NCBI RefSeq assembly: GCF_039543505.1
Contig: NZ_BAABJW010000001.1
Location: 434,001 to 498,000, forward strand
DNA from: Litoribaculum gwangyangense
GTDB lineage: Bacteria > Bacteroidota > Bacteroidia > Flavobacteriales > Flavobacteriaceae
Direction of reading: 5' to 3'
Length of the DNA stretch: 64,000 nucleotides
Below are positions 7,808-16,917 of this stretch, one piece after another (within the stretch, counting starts at the first letter, position 1; each line of letters starts with the position of its first letter). The position numbers and the translations under genes are program-made. The notes below the pieces were generated by a model, which saw only the letters and a list, made by a program, of their open reading frames with translations, did not search any database and had not been told where the DNA came from.

Positions 7808-9358
7808 CTATAAGTCAAACTTAATCCCTTGTGCTAAAGGTAATTCGGTTGTATAATTAATGGTATTGGTTTGTCGGCGCATATAAACTTTCCAAGCATC
7901 AGAACCAGATTCGCGTCCACCACCTGTTTCTTTTTCACCTCCAAAAGCACCCCCAATTTCAGCGCCTGAAGTTCCAATGTTTACATTAGCGATGCCACAA
8001 TCAGAACCTTGAACAGACAAAAAACGTTCTGCTTCTCGCAAATTATTAGTCATGATAGCAGAACTTAATCCTTGAGCAACATTATTTTGAATTTCAATGG
8101 CATTTTCTACACCACCTTTGTATTTCAATAAATATAAAACTGGCGCAAACGTTTCATGCTGGACTATTTTATAGTGAGGTTGTGCTTCAGCAATAGCCGG
8201 CTTTACATAACACCCACTTTCATAACCTTCACCATTTAAAACACCACCTTCAATAACTAAATTTCCTCCTTCTTCAACTACATTTTCCAAAGCATTTAGA
8301 TACATCTTAACAGCATCTTTATCAATTAATGGTCCAACGTGATTATTTTCATCTAAGGGATTTCCTATTCGCAATTGCTTGTAAGCGTCAACGATGGCGT
8401 TTTTCACCTTATCGTAAACGCTTTCATGAATTATTAAACGTCTGGTTGAAGTACAACGCTGTCCTGCAGTACCAACAGCGCCAAATACAGCACCGATAAC
8501 CGTCATTTTTATATCGGCATCTGGAGTTACTATAATCGCATTATTGCCTCCTAACTCTAGTAAGCTTTTCCCTAACCGAGACGCTACTTCTTGAGCTACG
8601 ATTTTACCCATTCTGGTAGATCCTGTTGCAGACACTAATGGTATCCTAACATCTTTAGTCATCATTTCCCCAACACGGTAATCGCCATTAATTAAACATG
8701 AAATGCCCTCTGGTAAATTGTTTTTTGCAAAAACCTCAGCCACGATATTTTGGCAGGCAATACCACAAAGTGGTGCTTTTTCACTGGGTTTCCAAACACA
8801 CACATCCCCACAAATCCAAGCCAAAGCTGTATTCCAACTCCAAACGGCAACTGGAAAGTTGAAAGCTGATATTATGCCAACAACACCTAATGGATGATAT
8901 TGCTCATACATTCTGTGTCCTGGGCGTTCACTATGCATCGTTAATCCGTGAAGTTGACGCGATAAACCAACTGCAAAATCGCAGATATCAATCATTTCTT
9001 GAACTTCTCCTAAACCTTCTTGAAAGGATTTCCCCATTTCATAGGACACCAATTTTCCCAGAGCTTCCTTTTTTTCTCTTAATTTTTCACCAAATTGACG
9101 CACAATCTCACCGCGCTGGGGGGCTGGCATTACACGCCAGGTTTTAAAGGCCTTGGTTGCGGCATCCATCACATTTTCATAATCTTTTTTTGTGGTTGTT
9201 TTCACTCGACCTATTAATAGTCCATCCACAGGAGAACATGATTCTAAAACTTCCCCATTTGAAAAGTTATTTAAGCCCGTTGAAGTCCCCTCGTTTATAT
9301 CTTTAACCCCTAAAGTTTTAAGAGCTTTTTCAATCCCAAAATCAGTTATCACTTTCAT
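7808..9358 (-). CDS. amaB: Antiquitin-type aldehyde dehydrogenase (piperideine-6-carboxylate dehydrogenase)
   Basis: A 516-residue ALDH-superfamily enzyme with the catalytic Cys302 in GQRCTSTRR and the general base Glu268 in LLELGGNN. The motif order and wording (GIISAFNFPVAVWSWN, ELGGNNAI, GTAGQRCTSTRRL) match the ALDH7A1/antiquitin branch. That branch oxidises alpha-aminoadipic semialdehyde, in equilibrium with piperideine-6-carboxylate, to alpha-aminoadipate in lysine catabolism. The length is typical for the branch. The gene is monocistronic, convergent with the AlbA_2 gene and divergent from the isoaspartyl peptidase gene. Lysine-derived substrate is inferred from the subfamily; other semialdehydes are possible. 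Confidence 0.88.
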   Translation of the reverse strand: MKVITDFGIEKALKTLGVKDINEGTSTGLNNFSNGEVLESCSPVDGLLIGRVKTTTKKDYENVMDAATKAFKTWRVMPAPQRGEIVRQFGEKLREKKEALGKLVSYEMGKSFQEGLGEVQEMIDICDFAVGLSRQLHGLTMHSERPGHRMYEQYHPLGVVGIISAFNFPVAVWSWNTALAWICGDVCVWKPSEKAPLCGIACQNIVAEVFAKNNLPEGISCLINGDYRVGEMMTKDVRIPLVSATGSTRMGKIVAQEVASRLGKSLLELGGNNAIIVTPDADIKMTVIGAVFGAVGTAGQRCTSTRRLIIHESVYDKVKNAIVDAYKQLRIGNPLDENNHVGPLIDKDAVKMYLNALENVVEEGGNLVIEGGVLNGEGYESGCYVKPAIAEAQPHYKIVQHETFAPVLYLLKYKGGVENAIEIQNNVAQGLSSAIMTNNLREAERFLSVQGSDCGIANVNIGTSGAEIGGAFGGEKETGGGRESGSDAWKVYMRRQTNTINYTTELPLAQGIKFDL

Positions 9359-9480
9359 TAATTATTGATTTATTAATTATCTTTGAATTATTTGCGAATA
9401 TACTAATAAAAAGTCGTTTTTATTAAAGTTTAGTAATGATAAAACCATTAACTTTAAAGCGCTAAATTATACCATATTTT

Positions 9481-10535
9481 ATGAAAAATATCCCCTTTTT
9501 AATTGCTGTTTTCTTTGCCTTTACTTCTTGTAAAAATGACGTTAAGCCAAACAATACACAAACCACTCAAGAACCTGAAAAAGCCCAATTCTCAATTGTT
9601 ATCCATGGTGGCGCAGGAACTATTTTGAGAAAAAATATGAGCCCTGAAAAAGAAGCTGCTTATAAAGCTAAACTTGAAGAAGCTATTAGAGTTGGTTTTA
9701 ATATTTTAAAAAATGGTGGCAGTAGTCTTGATGCTGTTGAAAAAACCATTAATGTTTTAGAAGATTCACCCTTGTTTAATGCAGGAAAGGGTGCTGTATT
9801 TACAAATGCCGAAACCATTGAGTTAGATGCATCTATTATGGATGGAAAGACCTTAAATGCAGGAGCTTCGGCAGGGACAACCACGGTAAGAAACCCAATA
9901 AACCTAGCCAGAGCTATAATGGAAAAATCGCCCCATGTGATGCTTTCTGGCAAAGGTGCTGAAACGTTTGCTGAGGAACAAGGTTTGGTTATTGTTGAAC
10001 CAAGTTATTTCTCTACTGAAAACAGATTAAAGTCCCTAATAAAAATTAAAAATTCTGAAAAAACAGAACTAAACCATAATAATAAGCTGGCTTTTTATGA
10101 TCCTGAAATTAAGGACTCTAAATTTGGTACTGTAGGTTGTGTAGCTTTAGATAAAAATGGAGATTTAGCTGCTGGAACCTCAACAGGAGGTATGACAAAC
10201 AAACGGTATGGACGTATAGGTGATGCCCCAATTATTGGCGCAGGCACTTACGCCAACAATAATACCTGTGCGGTTTCAAGTACTGGTTGGGGTGAATTTT
10301 TTATTCGTGCCATGGTGGCTCATGATATTTCAGCTTTAATGGAATACAAAGGATTATCATTACAAGAAGCAGCAAAAGAAGTGATTCAAAAAAAGTACCA
10401 GCCCTTGGAGGTGATGGTGGTATTATTGCTATTGACAAAAATGGTGCTATAGCGATGGAATTTAATACGGCAGGAATGTACCGCGCAAGCATGAATGATA
10501 AAGGTGAACTTATTATAGGAATTTACAAAGATTAA
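9481..10535 (+). CDS. Isoaspartyl peptidase/L-asparaginase lipoprotein, reading frame interrupted by a -1 shift
   Basis: An Ntn-hydrolase of the plant-type asparaginase family. It has an exported lipoprotein N-terminus (lipobox FTSC, Cys17), the opening VIHGGAGT (40-47), and the autocleavage nucleophile Thr217 in GTVGCVALD. The zero frame runs to 10452 but loses homology after residue 305 (VIQKK). The missing C-terminus continues in the -1 frame from GTA at 10395 to the TAA at 10533-10535. It gives the expected family ending with LGGDGGIIAID and FNTAGMYR, for a total of 351 residues. The switch point is the heptamer A AAA AAG (10389-10395). This is either a sequencing or assembly error in a seven-A run, a recent frameshift mutation, or programmed frameshifting. 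Without the shift, the last 20 residues are aberrant and the glycine-rich substrate-site segment is absent. Confidence 0.85.
10389..10395 (+). other. dnaX-type slippery heptamer (A AAA AAG) inside the isoaspartyl peptidase gene
   Basis: In the zero frame the codons are CAA AAA AAG, so the heptamer is in the phase required for tandem -1 slippage, as in Escherichia coli dnaX. A -1 step here joins the two parts of the gene precisely. I see only a weak possible stem downstream (CCA/TGG around 10397-10407), so a stimulatory structure is not evident. Confidence 0.55.
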
Positions 10536-10801
10536 TAAATTTAGCTACCTTATAACAAACAAAAAACCAATGATTTCGTGCTAAAGAAAGCACACTCTAA
10601 TAAAATACAACTTTATTTTACACATAGCTTCAACTAAATCAATTCAATAATTTGCTGTAATACCAAAACATAGAGAACAATTAATTATCGTTGTAGATTA
10701 ATTTAGGAATGTTAAAAAAACGCAACATTTTAATTTTTAATAATTAACTATAAATAGCGCAACCTTTTATTAAACAACGCATCTATCAACAAAAATACTC
10801 T

Positions 10802-11257
10802 ATGAAATCCTTCACATTAATGCTTTTCTTTTTGTGTTTACTATCATGTAAAAACGATGATGACTCTAATATTGATTGCGCCCTATTTGATCCTTTTGTC
10901 AGAAATCTACATATTAAAATTGTAGATAATAGTGGAAATAACCTCATTGAAAATGAAACTTATATAGCTGAGGACATTAAAGTACGAATGAATGGAAATG
11001 AGTATACAAATGTTGTTTTTAAAAATGTTGAAACCATCAAAAACCTCATCACATTAACCCTTTTTGGAAAAAATGGGAAAAATGATTATGAAATTGAATT
11101 ATCGAATAGTGTTATAGATACTTTGGTTCTCGACTTAACTCTAGATTCTACTATTTGTGGCATAAATTTTTTTACATTAAATACTGCAACTTACAACGGT
11201 AATATCCTATCAATTGAGGATTATAATGGCAATTATCTAATAACCGTAATAAAATGA
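10802..11257 (+). CDS. Small hypothetical lipoprotein
   Basis: A 151-residue protein with a clear lipoprotein signal: hydrophobic FTLMLFFLCL, then lipobox LLSC (Cys16) followed by KNDDD. The mature part contains alternating hydrophobic residues typical of a beta-sandwich, with two further cysteines (Cys25 and one near residue 120) that could pair in the periplasm. I do not recognise a family. It stands alone, with 266 upstream bases showing no strong promoter match, and ends 7 bases before the convergent repeat-protein gene. Confidence 0.7.
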   Translation: MKSFTLMLFFLCLLSCKNDDDSNIDCALFDPFVRNLHIKIVDNSGNNLIENETYIAEDIKVRMNGNEYTNVVFKNVETIKNLITLTLFGKNGKNDYEIELSNSVIDTLVLDLTLDSTICGINFFTLNTATYNGNILSIEDYNGNYLITVIK

Positions 11258-11264
11258 ATAAAAA

Positions 11265-13163
11265 TTAACGCTTCAATGTAAAATGCCCTGTGAAAATATT
11301 ATTCTCAATGATAATTTCGTACCAATAATCATCAGACGGCAGCAGTTCGCCATTATAAGTACCATCCCAATTTAGTGGGCTATTTTTGGAAAATTTTATT
11401 AGTTTTCCGTAGCGATTAAAAATAGAGACTTGGGAATCACTATAAAACTCAATACCTGCCAAATTGAAAGTGTCGTTAACACCATCATTATTTGGTGTAA
11501 AAAACTTAGGAATATAAAAATGTAAATGTTGAGTTGTGACTACTTCTGTGCAATCTTGACGCTTCACATAAATAGTGTAAAGACCTCCTATAACATCGCG
11601 AAATATAGGGGTTGACTGAAAATTAAAACCATCTAAAGAATACTGAAAATTTCCAGAGTTCACTGTTGATACAATAATATCGTTTCCATCTGTAAATACA
11701 TTATCTAAAACAGGAGCTTCTAAAGGTGTTACATTAAAAATTACTGTTTCAAAAGAACACAACGTACTTGTAATTTCAACAGTGTATCTGCCACCATTAG
11801 TAATGCTTATAGATTGAGAATTAGCACCGTTACTCCAATTAAAACTTGGATTAATAATGTTGGTTTGAGCAAACAAATCAATAGTTTCTCCTACACATAA
11901 ATTTAAATTTACTTCTTTTAAATTTCCTGGTTGCGTACCCAAATTTTCCCAAACGCAAGCATTCGTATTAAATACATAGTTGTCCCAACAGTTCACCGAA
12001 GTAGGTTGTACAGGTTGCGTACCCAAATTTTCCCAAACGCAAGTCGTGGTATTAAATACATAATTATCCCAACAGTTCACCGAAGAAGGTTGTACAGGTT
12101 GCGTACCCAAATTTTCCCAAACACAAGTTGTTTTATTAAATACATAATTATCCCAACAATTCAACAAAGGAGGTTGTACAGGTTGTGTACCCAAATTTTC
12201 CCAAACACAAGCAGTTGTATTAAATACATAGTTATCCCAACAGTTCACCGAAGAAGGTTGTACAGGTTGTGTACCCAAATTTTCCCAAACACAAGTTGTT
12301 GTATTAAATACATAGTTATCCCAACAGTTCAACAAAGGAGGTTGTACAGGTTGCGTGCCCAAGTTTTCCCAAACACAAGTTGCTGTATTAAATACATAGT
12401 TATCCCAACAGTTCACCGAAGTAGGTTGTACAGGTTGCGTACCCAAATTTTCCCATGCACAAGTTGTTGTATTAAATACATAATTATCCCAACAATTCAC
12501 TGAAGTAGGTTGTACAGGTTGTGTGCCCAAGTTTTCCCAAACACAAGTTGTTGTATTAAATACATAGTTGTCCCAACAGTTCACCGATGGAGGTTGTACA
12601 GTGAGTATGTCTGTAACTGTAACCGTAACTGTTATGGTATATTCATACCTTATATTACCATTAGTCACAGGATTGCATCCTGGATTAGAAACAGGTATTA
12701 TATCTATACTTAAGTTTTCTCCAAAATCTGGGACAATATTAGAATTAAGGGGACTTCCCAAAGGGCTTCCATAATTAAATATTGGTGGATTTGTTATTGG
12801 AGCGTAATTAGGTTCTGCAATTAAATTGGTCGCTGGTAAACATGTAGCTCCACCCGCGTATGTGGTACATCCATAAAATAGATTATAGTAGGTTTCGAAA
12901 TGGGGACACACATTATTATTAAAATAATTTGTAAAACTTATCTCTATTCTTATGCCTGTTATCTGCTGACAAGGATTTGTCCTTGTCGGCAAAATAAAAT
13001 CATGGGCATATCCGTCGCTTAATGGAGCTGTATTGCCTAATCCACTCCAAGCTTTCCTGTCTAGCCCTATACTTGCATCACTTTGGTTCTGTGTTAAAAC
13101 AATCTGACCGAATGAAAAACTGGTTAGTAGGACTACAAATAAGGCAATAAGGTATTTAAGCAT
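11265..13163 (-). CDS. Surface protein with eight 28-residue repeats and a T9SS type B sorting domain
   Basis: A 632-residue exported protein. I start at the ATG at 13163, which opens directly into a signal peptide (MLKYLIALFVVLLTSFSFG); the longer frame adds 27 non-signal residues. After an N-terminal region with several cysteines come eight tandem 28-residue repeats built on NCWDNYVF and CVWENLGTQP, each with two cysteines. Then follow an Ig/PKD-like segment and a C-terminal gliding-motility-type (type B) sorting domain beginning FFTPNNDGVNDTF and ending in a basic pair. Type B domains send proteins through the type IX secretion system to the surface. Adhesion or a cell-surface structural role is likely but inferred. 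It is convergent with the preceding small lipoprotein gene. Confidence 0.88.
   Translation of the reverse strand: MLKYLIALFVVLLTSFSFGQIVLTQNQSDASIGLDRKAWSGLGNTAPLSDGYAHDFILPTRTNPCQQITGIRIEISFTNYFNNNVCPHFETYYNLFYGCTTYAGGATCLPATNLIAEPNYAPITNPPIFNYGSPLGSPLNSNIVPDFGENLSIDIIPVSNPGCNPVTNGNIRYEYTITVTVTVTDILTVQPPSVNCWDNYVFNTTTCVWENLGTQPVQPTSVNCWDNYVFNTTTCAWENLGTQPVQPTSVNCWDNYVFNTATCVWENLGTQPVQPPLLNCWDNYVFNTTTCVWENLGTQPVQPSSVNCWDNYVFNTTACVWENLGTQPVQPPLLNCWDNYVFNKTTCVWENLGTQPVQPSSVNCWDNYVFNTTTCVWENLGTQPVQPTSVNCWDNYVFNTNACVWENLGTQPGNLKEVNLNLCVGETIDLFAQTNIINPSFNWSNGANSQSISITNGGRYTVEITSTLCSFETVIFNVTPLEAPVLDNVFTDGNDIIVSTVNSGNFQYSLDGFNFQSTPIFRDVIGGLYTIYVKRQDCTEVVTTQHLHFYIPKFFTPNNDGVNDTFNLAGIEFYSDSQVSIFNRYGKLIKFSKNSPLNWDGTYNGELLPSDDYWYEIIIENNIFTGHFTLKR
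11928..12599 (-). repeat. Eight tandem 84-bp repeats within the surface-protein gene
   Basis: Exactly 672 bases = 8 x 84, in frame, so copy number can change without a frameshift. The encoded units differ only at a few positions (PPSV/PTSV/PPLL/PSSV at the start; TTT/TAT/KTT/NAC variants before the second cysteine). The near-identity of the DNA indicates recent duplication or gene conversion. Confidence 0.95.
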
Positions 13164-13450
13164 TTGAGTTATTTTAAAAGGGTAGAGGTTGCTAAAAATA
13201 CTGTGCGAGTTAAGAAACAACCCACTTCTTAATTTCTCAAACAAAACCCTAATTGTCGCTTTAAAAATGACAACAAAAATTATACAAATAATAGCGCATT
13301 CAGAATTTATAATTTAAAAGCTAAAAACCCTATTATAGCATATAATTTCAACAAGCTATATTAAAAAAAACTTAAAGAAATTAAAATTCATTTATCGAAA
13401 TAAAACCATACAAAACCCCTACGGTTTTTTTAAACTAATGTGATGGAGGT

Positions 13451-14002
13451 CTATCTAAGCGAAAATCCTTTTGCTGCCCACCAGGGGTGTACTTCTATTT
13501 CCAAACGCCCAGCCTTCACCATAGGGTCTGCATTGGCTAAACTATCGGCCATTTTAAGCGTTGGCACGTTGTAAATAGTAATGCCTCTAATTTCACCATC
13601 ATCACCAAAAGGTCCAGAAATATCAGCATAACCCAACTCATACATCTTTGCTAAATGTGCTAAATGTTCTTTTTGAAGTTCGGCAGTTTCTTCTTCATTT
13701 TGACCTCTAATAGGACCTCTTTTTAAAAAAACTATAAAATATTTCTGCATTAAAATAGTGTCTTTGGTTTTTTCATCTACATAATCAAAAGTTTCAAATC
13801 CATTTAAGGTTAATTCTTCTTTAAGCGCTTTGGTTGATTTTATAGAATTAATGTCCTCACTAGTCTCAGTAATTAAAGAATCTGTAGCTTTATCAATAGA
13901 TTCTGAAATATCATTTTCAATTTCAGATATTGAGGTTTTGGGTTCGTTTTTACACGCTATAAAAAGGAATGATAAGATGCAGATAGTTGCGAATTTTTTC
14001 AT
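13451..14002 (-). CDS. YCII-related domain lipoprotein
   Basis: A 183-residue protein with a lipoprotein signal (FLFIACKN, Cys17), an acidic helical linker (about 25-75) and a YCII-related ferredoxin-like domain (about 88-178). The domain is seen in FIVFLKRGP, the conserved HLAHLAKM helix, GPFGDDGEIRGITIY and the DPMVKAGRLEIEVHPWW ending. YCII domains have His/Asp pairs thought to act in catalysis or ligand binding; the family's reaction is mostly unknown. The stop is 50-odd bases from a weak hairpin. It is encoded 10 bases after the CYTH gene on the same strand and is likely cotranscribed with it. Confidence 0.82.
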   Translation of the reverse strand: MKKFATICILSFLFIACKNEPKTSISEIENDISESIDKATDSLITETSEDINSIKSTKALKEELTLNGFETFDYVDEKTKDTILMQKYFIVFLKRGPIRGQNEEETAELQKEHLAHLAKMYELGYADISGPFGDDGEIRGITIYNVPTLKMADSLANADPMVKAGRLEIEVHPWWAAKGFSLR

Positions 14003-14012
14003 CGGTTTAAAT

Positions 14013-14486
14013 TTATTGTTTCCAAGATTTGTATGGATTTAGACTCAATTGCGAATTATAATATTTTATGTTTCCTGTGACTTCCTCACCTAACCAATTT
14101 GGTTTTTCAAAAATGTCGGTTTCGTGCATTAACTCGACTTCGGCGATTACCAACCCTTCGTTGTCACCAAAAAACTCATCTATTTCAAAAGTATGATTTT
14201 TAATAATCACCTCATAACGCATTTTATCAATAATACCAGGTTCACAGAGTTTTAATAACGCTTGTGCATCCTCTTTTTTGATTTCCCTTTCCCATTCGAA
14301 CCGTGATAATCCATTTTTTGATGACATGCCTTTAATAGTTAAAAAACCCACTTCCTCTTTTATTCTTACCCTAACAGTGCGTTCTTTATGAGAATTCAAA
14401 AACCCTTGAATAATTCTAGTTTTTTTAAAAGAATCTGTTTTAAACGCATCCGATTTTACTAAAAATTTACGCTCTATCTCTATCAT
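14013..14486 (-). CDS. CYTH-domain protein (triphosphate tunnel metalloenzyme)
   Basis: A 157-residue CYTH protein with the signature ExExK at the extreme N-terminus (Glu3, Glu5, Lys7 in EIERKFLV). It has the expected basic strands (TVRVRIK, FLTIKG), FEWEREI, and acidic strands near the C-terminus (VIAEVEL). Small bacterial CYTH enzymes hydrolyse inorganic triphosphate or act as class IV adenylate cyclases. The short single-domain form is most like the inorganic triphosphatases. It is divergent from dinB and precedes the YCII lipoprotein gene by 10 bases. The exact substrate is an inference from family size. Confidence 0.88.
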   Translation of the reverse strand: MIEIERKFLVKSDAFKTDSFKKTRIIQGFLNSHKERTVRVRIKEEVGFLTIKGMSSKNGLSRFEWEREIKKEDAQALLKLCEPGIIDKMRYEVIIKNHTFEIDEFFGDNEGLVIAEVELMHETDIFEKPNWLGEEVTGNIKYYNSQLSLNPYKSWKQ

Positions 14487-14560
14487 CGAACATCTAATTA
14501 TAATATTTTGCTTTCTGAAAATTTAATAATTAAAAAGCATATAATGCCTAAATTTACACT

Positions 14561-15658
14561 ATGTCTGTCGATTTACCAATACGAAAAATTATTCATGTAG
14601 ATATGGATGCCTTTTATGCCTCCGTTGAGCAGATGGATAACCCCGATTTAAAAGGAAAACCTGTGGCTGTTGGCGGTAGTGAAAAACGTGGTGTAATTAG
14701 TGCTGCGAGTTATGAAGCGCGAAAATTTGGTGTAAAGAGTGCCATGGCCGGGAATTTAGCTTCAAAATTATGTCCTGATTTAATTTTTGTAAAACCCCGT
14801 TTTGATAGATATACTGAAATATCAAAAAAAATTAGGAGGATATTTCATGAATATACCGATTTGGTAGAACCTCTTTCTCTAGATGAAGCATATTTAGATG
14901 TGACCGAAAATAAAAAGGGTAATCCCAGTGCGTCTTTACTTGCCAAAGAAATTAGAGAACGTATTTTAAATGAAATTGGACTCACGGCTTCTGCAGGCAT
15001 ATCCATCAATAAATTTATTGCTAAAGTAGCTAGTGATTATAACAAACCCAACGGACAAAAAACCGTAAATCCTGAAGAAGTGATTCAATTTTTGGAGCAA
15101 TTGGATATTCGGAAATTTTATGGGGTTGGTAAAGTTACTGCAGAAAAAATGTACCAAAAAGGGATTTTTACCGGTTGGGATTTGAAACAAAAATCCTTGG
15201 AATATTTAGATGAAAACTTTGGTAAGTCTGGCAGGTATTATTATCACGTGGTTCGGGGAATTCATAATAGTGAAGTTAAACCAAACCGCATCAGAAAAAG
15301 TTTGGCTGCCGAACGAACATTTAGTGAAAATTTATCTTCTGAAGTTTTTATGTTAGAAAAACTAGAGCACATAGCTGAAGAAGTTTCTAGAAGATTGCGC
15401 AAAAGTAACGTTGCTGGAAAAACAGTGACTTTAAAAATAAAGTATAGCGATTTTACTTTACATACACGCAGTAAAACCTTGCCCTATTTTATGAGTGATA
15501 AACATATTATTCTAGACACTGCAAAAGATTTATTGTACCAAGAAAAACTGAACACCTCTGTACGATTGTTAGGTATTTCGTTATCAAATTTAAATACAGA
15601 AACTAAGAAAACGCAAGAACAAAAAAGTGTAAGTGTCCAATTAAAATTTGAATTCTAA
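14561..15658 (+). CDS. dinB: DNA polymerase IV
   Basis: A 365-residue Y-family translesion polymerase. Catalytic motifs are intact: DMDAFYASVE (Asp14, Asp16) and SLDEAYLD (106-113, Asp108/Glu109). The little-finger domain occupies roughly residues 245-350. There is no obvious C-terminal clamp-binding peptide apart from the short VQLKFEF ending, which could serve as a beta-clamp motif (QLxxxF-like). Pol IV extends mismatched or damaged termini and is error-prone. It is monocistronic, divergent from the CYTH gene, with 74 bases between the two starts. No LexA box is evident. Confidence 0.96.
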   Translation: MSVDLPIRKIIHVDMDAFYASVEQMDNPDLKGKPVAVGGSEKRGVISAASYEARKFGVKSAMAGNLASKLCPDLIFVKPRFDRYTEISKKIRRIFHEYTDLVEPLSLDEAYLDVTENKKGNPSASLLAKEIRERILNEIGLTASAGISINKFIAKVASDYNKPNGQKTVNPEEVIQFLEQLDIRKFYGVGKVTAEKMYQKGIFTGWDLKQKSLEYLDENFGKSGRYYYHVVRGIHNSEVKPNRIRKSLAAERTFSENLSSEVFMLEKLEHIAEEVSRRLRKSNVAGKTVTLKIKYSDFTLHTRSKTLPYFMSDKHIILDTAKDLLYQEKLNTSVRLLGISLSNLNTETKKTQEQKSVSVQLKFEF

Positions 15659-15684
15659 ACCTAGAAAAACGAATATGGTATAAC

Positions 15685-15715
15685 TTGATTTTGTCAGAAA
15701 AAATGGATAGCTTTG
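15685..15715 (+). promoter_or_regulatory. Bacteroidota promoter for the 341-residue membrane protein
   Basis: TTG at 15685-15687, a 20-base spacer, then TAGCTTTG at 15708-15715. This exactly matches the Bacteroidota housekeeping consensus TTG-N17-23-TAnnTTTG. The ATG follows 53 bases later. Confidence 0.75.
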
Positions 15716-15768
15716 TTTAACGAAACGAATTCATTTTCAGAGTGTTGTAAGTCATTAAACACAAACCG

Positions 15769-16794
15769 ATGAACAAAACATTTAACCTTCAGAATAATCT
15801 AATTATTTTCGGAATACCATTATTATTAATCGGAATAATGGTTTTCATTGCCAAATCACCAGTTTTTTCAACAAGCCCAAATAGCTTATCAGCAGGTATA
15901 ACGTTCGACTTATTATTTACTGTTCCTATTATATTTTTTTTATTAATTAGAAAAACAAAAATTCCCAAAACAACAGTCGTACCTTTTTTGATACTCGGAA
16001 TGGTAACATGCTCAATGATACTTCCAAGCGAAAATCAATACTATCTCGACATTTTTAAGACTTGGATATTTCCTATTGTAGAACTTTCTATAGTATCATA
16101 CGTGATTTACAAGGTTAGTAAGGCTGTTAAGCGTTTTAATTTAAACAAAAACGAATCGTTTGATTTCTTCACAACATTGAAAAGCACTTGCTCTGAAATA
16201 CTCCCGAAAAGGGTTGCCATTCCTGTGGTTACCGAAATTGCCGTTTTTTACTATGGATTTATCAATTGGCGAAAGAGGAAACTTTATAAAAACGAATTTT
16301 CTTACCATAAAGATAGCGGAACAGTAACTTTACTACTTGCTATAATATGTATTGTTGCAATTGAAACAGTTGTACTACATATTCTACTCTCAAAATGGAG
16401 CGACATAGCAGCTTGGGTTTTGACCTTTATAAGTATTTATTCAGGAATTCAAATTTTCGGATTTTTAAAGTCTATGTACCAAAGACCTGTATCAATAGAA
16501 AATGGTAAGTTACACCTTCGGTATGGAATTATGAATGAAACCATCATTGATTTGAGAAATATCGACAGCATTGAGATATCATCAAAAGATATTGAATTAA
16601 ACAAAGAAACTCGGAAACTATCGTTTTTGGGTGAGTTAGAAAGCCATAATATTGTTATTCATTTGAAAGAAAAAAACACATTGACAGGACTTTATGGAAT
16701 CAAACGAAATTACCATAATATAGCTTTTTATATAGATGATAAAAATAACTTTGTGAATTCGTTGAATGATGCTATTGAAAACCGCGAACTGTAA
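15769..16794 (+). CDS. Multi-pass membrane protein of unknown function with a PH-like C-terminus
   Basis: A 341-residue protein with about seven hydrophobic segments (roughly 11-28, 43-61, 67-85, 95-117, 150-166, 184-208, 211-235). A soluble C-terminal part (238-335) has the strand pattern SIENGKLHLRYG ... TIIDLRNIDSIEI seen in bacterial PH-like membrane domains. I do not recognise a named family. It has its own strong promoter (15685-15715) and no same-strand neighbour, so it is probably monocistronic. A role in membrane stress or lipid-associated regulation would be a guess and is not claimed. Confidence 0.7.
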   Translation: MNKTFNLQNNLIIFGIPLLLIGIMVFIAKSPVFSTSPNSLSAGITFDLLFTVPIIFFLLIRKTKIPKTTVVPFLILGMVTCSMILPSENQYYLDIFKTWIFPIVELSIVSYVIYKVSKAVKRFNLNKNESFDFFTTLKSTCSEILPKRVAIPVVTEIAVFYYGFINWRKRKLYKNEFSYHKDSGTVTLLLAIICIVAIETVVLHILLSKWSDIAAWVLTFISIYSGIQIFGFLKSMYQRPVSIENGKLHLRYGIMNETIIDLRNIDSIEISSKDIELNKETRKLSFLGELESHNIVIHLKEKNTLTGLYGIKRNYHNIAFYIDDKNNFVNSLNDAIENREL

Positions 16795-16848
16795 AAAAAT
16801 GTAAATCAAACTTAATAAAGTTATTAAAAACCGGCTAAATTATCAGAT

Positions 16849-16893
16849 AAAAAAAAAGCGTTACCCTTTTTATTTTGTTAAAAAGGGTAACGC
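16849..16893 (-). terminator. Intrinsic terminator of pyk
   Basis: A perfect 14-bp stem (GCGTTACCCTTTTT at 16858-16871, complement at 16880-16893) with an 8-base loop is followed on the minus strand by nine T (A-run 16849-16857). It is 25 bases past the pyk stop. Confidence 0.93.
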
Positions 16894-16917
16894 CCAAATA
16901 TTGATAATTTAAAAAAG

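Noticed and set aside
10578..10593. Hairpin GTGCT/AGCAC after the isoaspartyl peptidase gene.
   Set aside because: Five pairs with a 6-base loop and no T-run; not distinguishable from chance in this gap.
11931..12503. A 190-codon open frame on the plus strand through the 84-bp repeats.
   Set aside because: It is opposite the repeat-protein gene and exists only because the repeats lack stops in that frame; the plus-strand translation is a basic low-complexity repeat with no start context.
11928..12599. Regular spacing of eight repeats, considered as a CRISPR array.
   Set aside because: There are no unique spacers: the whole unit repeats, is coding, in frame, and part of a protein with a signal peptide and a sorting domain. 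No cas gene is near.
13412..13431. Short hairpin AAAACC/GGTTTT with seven T between the repeat-protein and YCII genes.
   Set aside because: The stem has only two G-C pairs and the T-run is on the plus strand, where no gene ends; on the minus strand, where the YCII gene ends, only four T follow. Too weak to list as a terminator.
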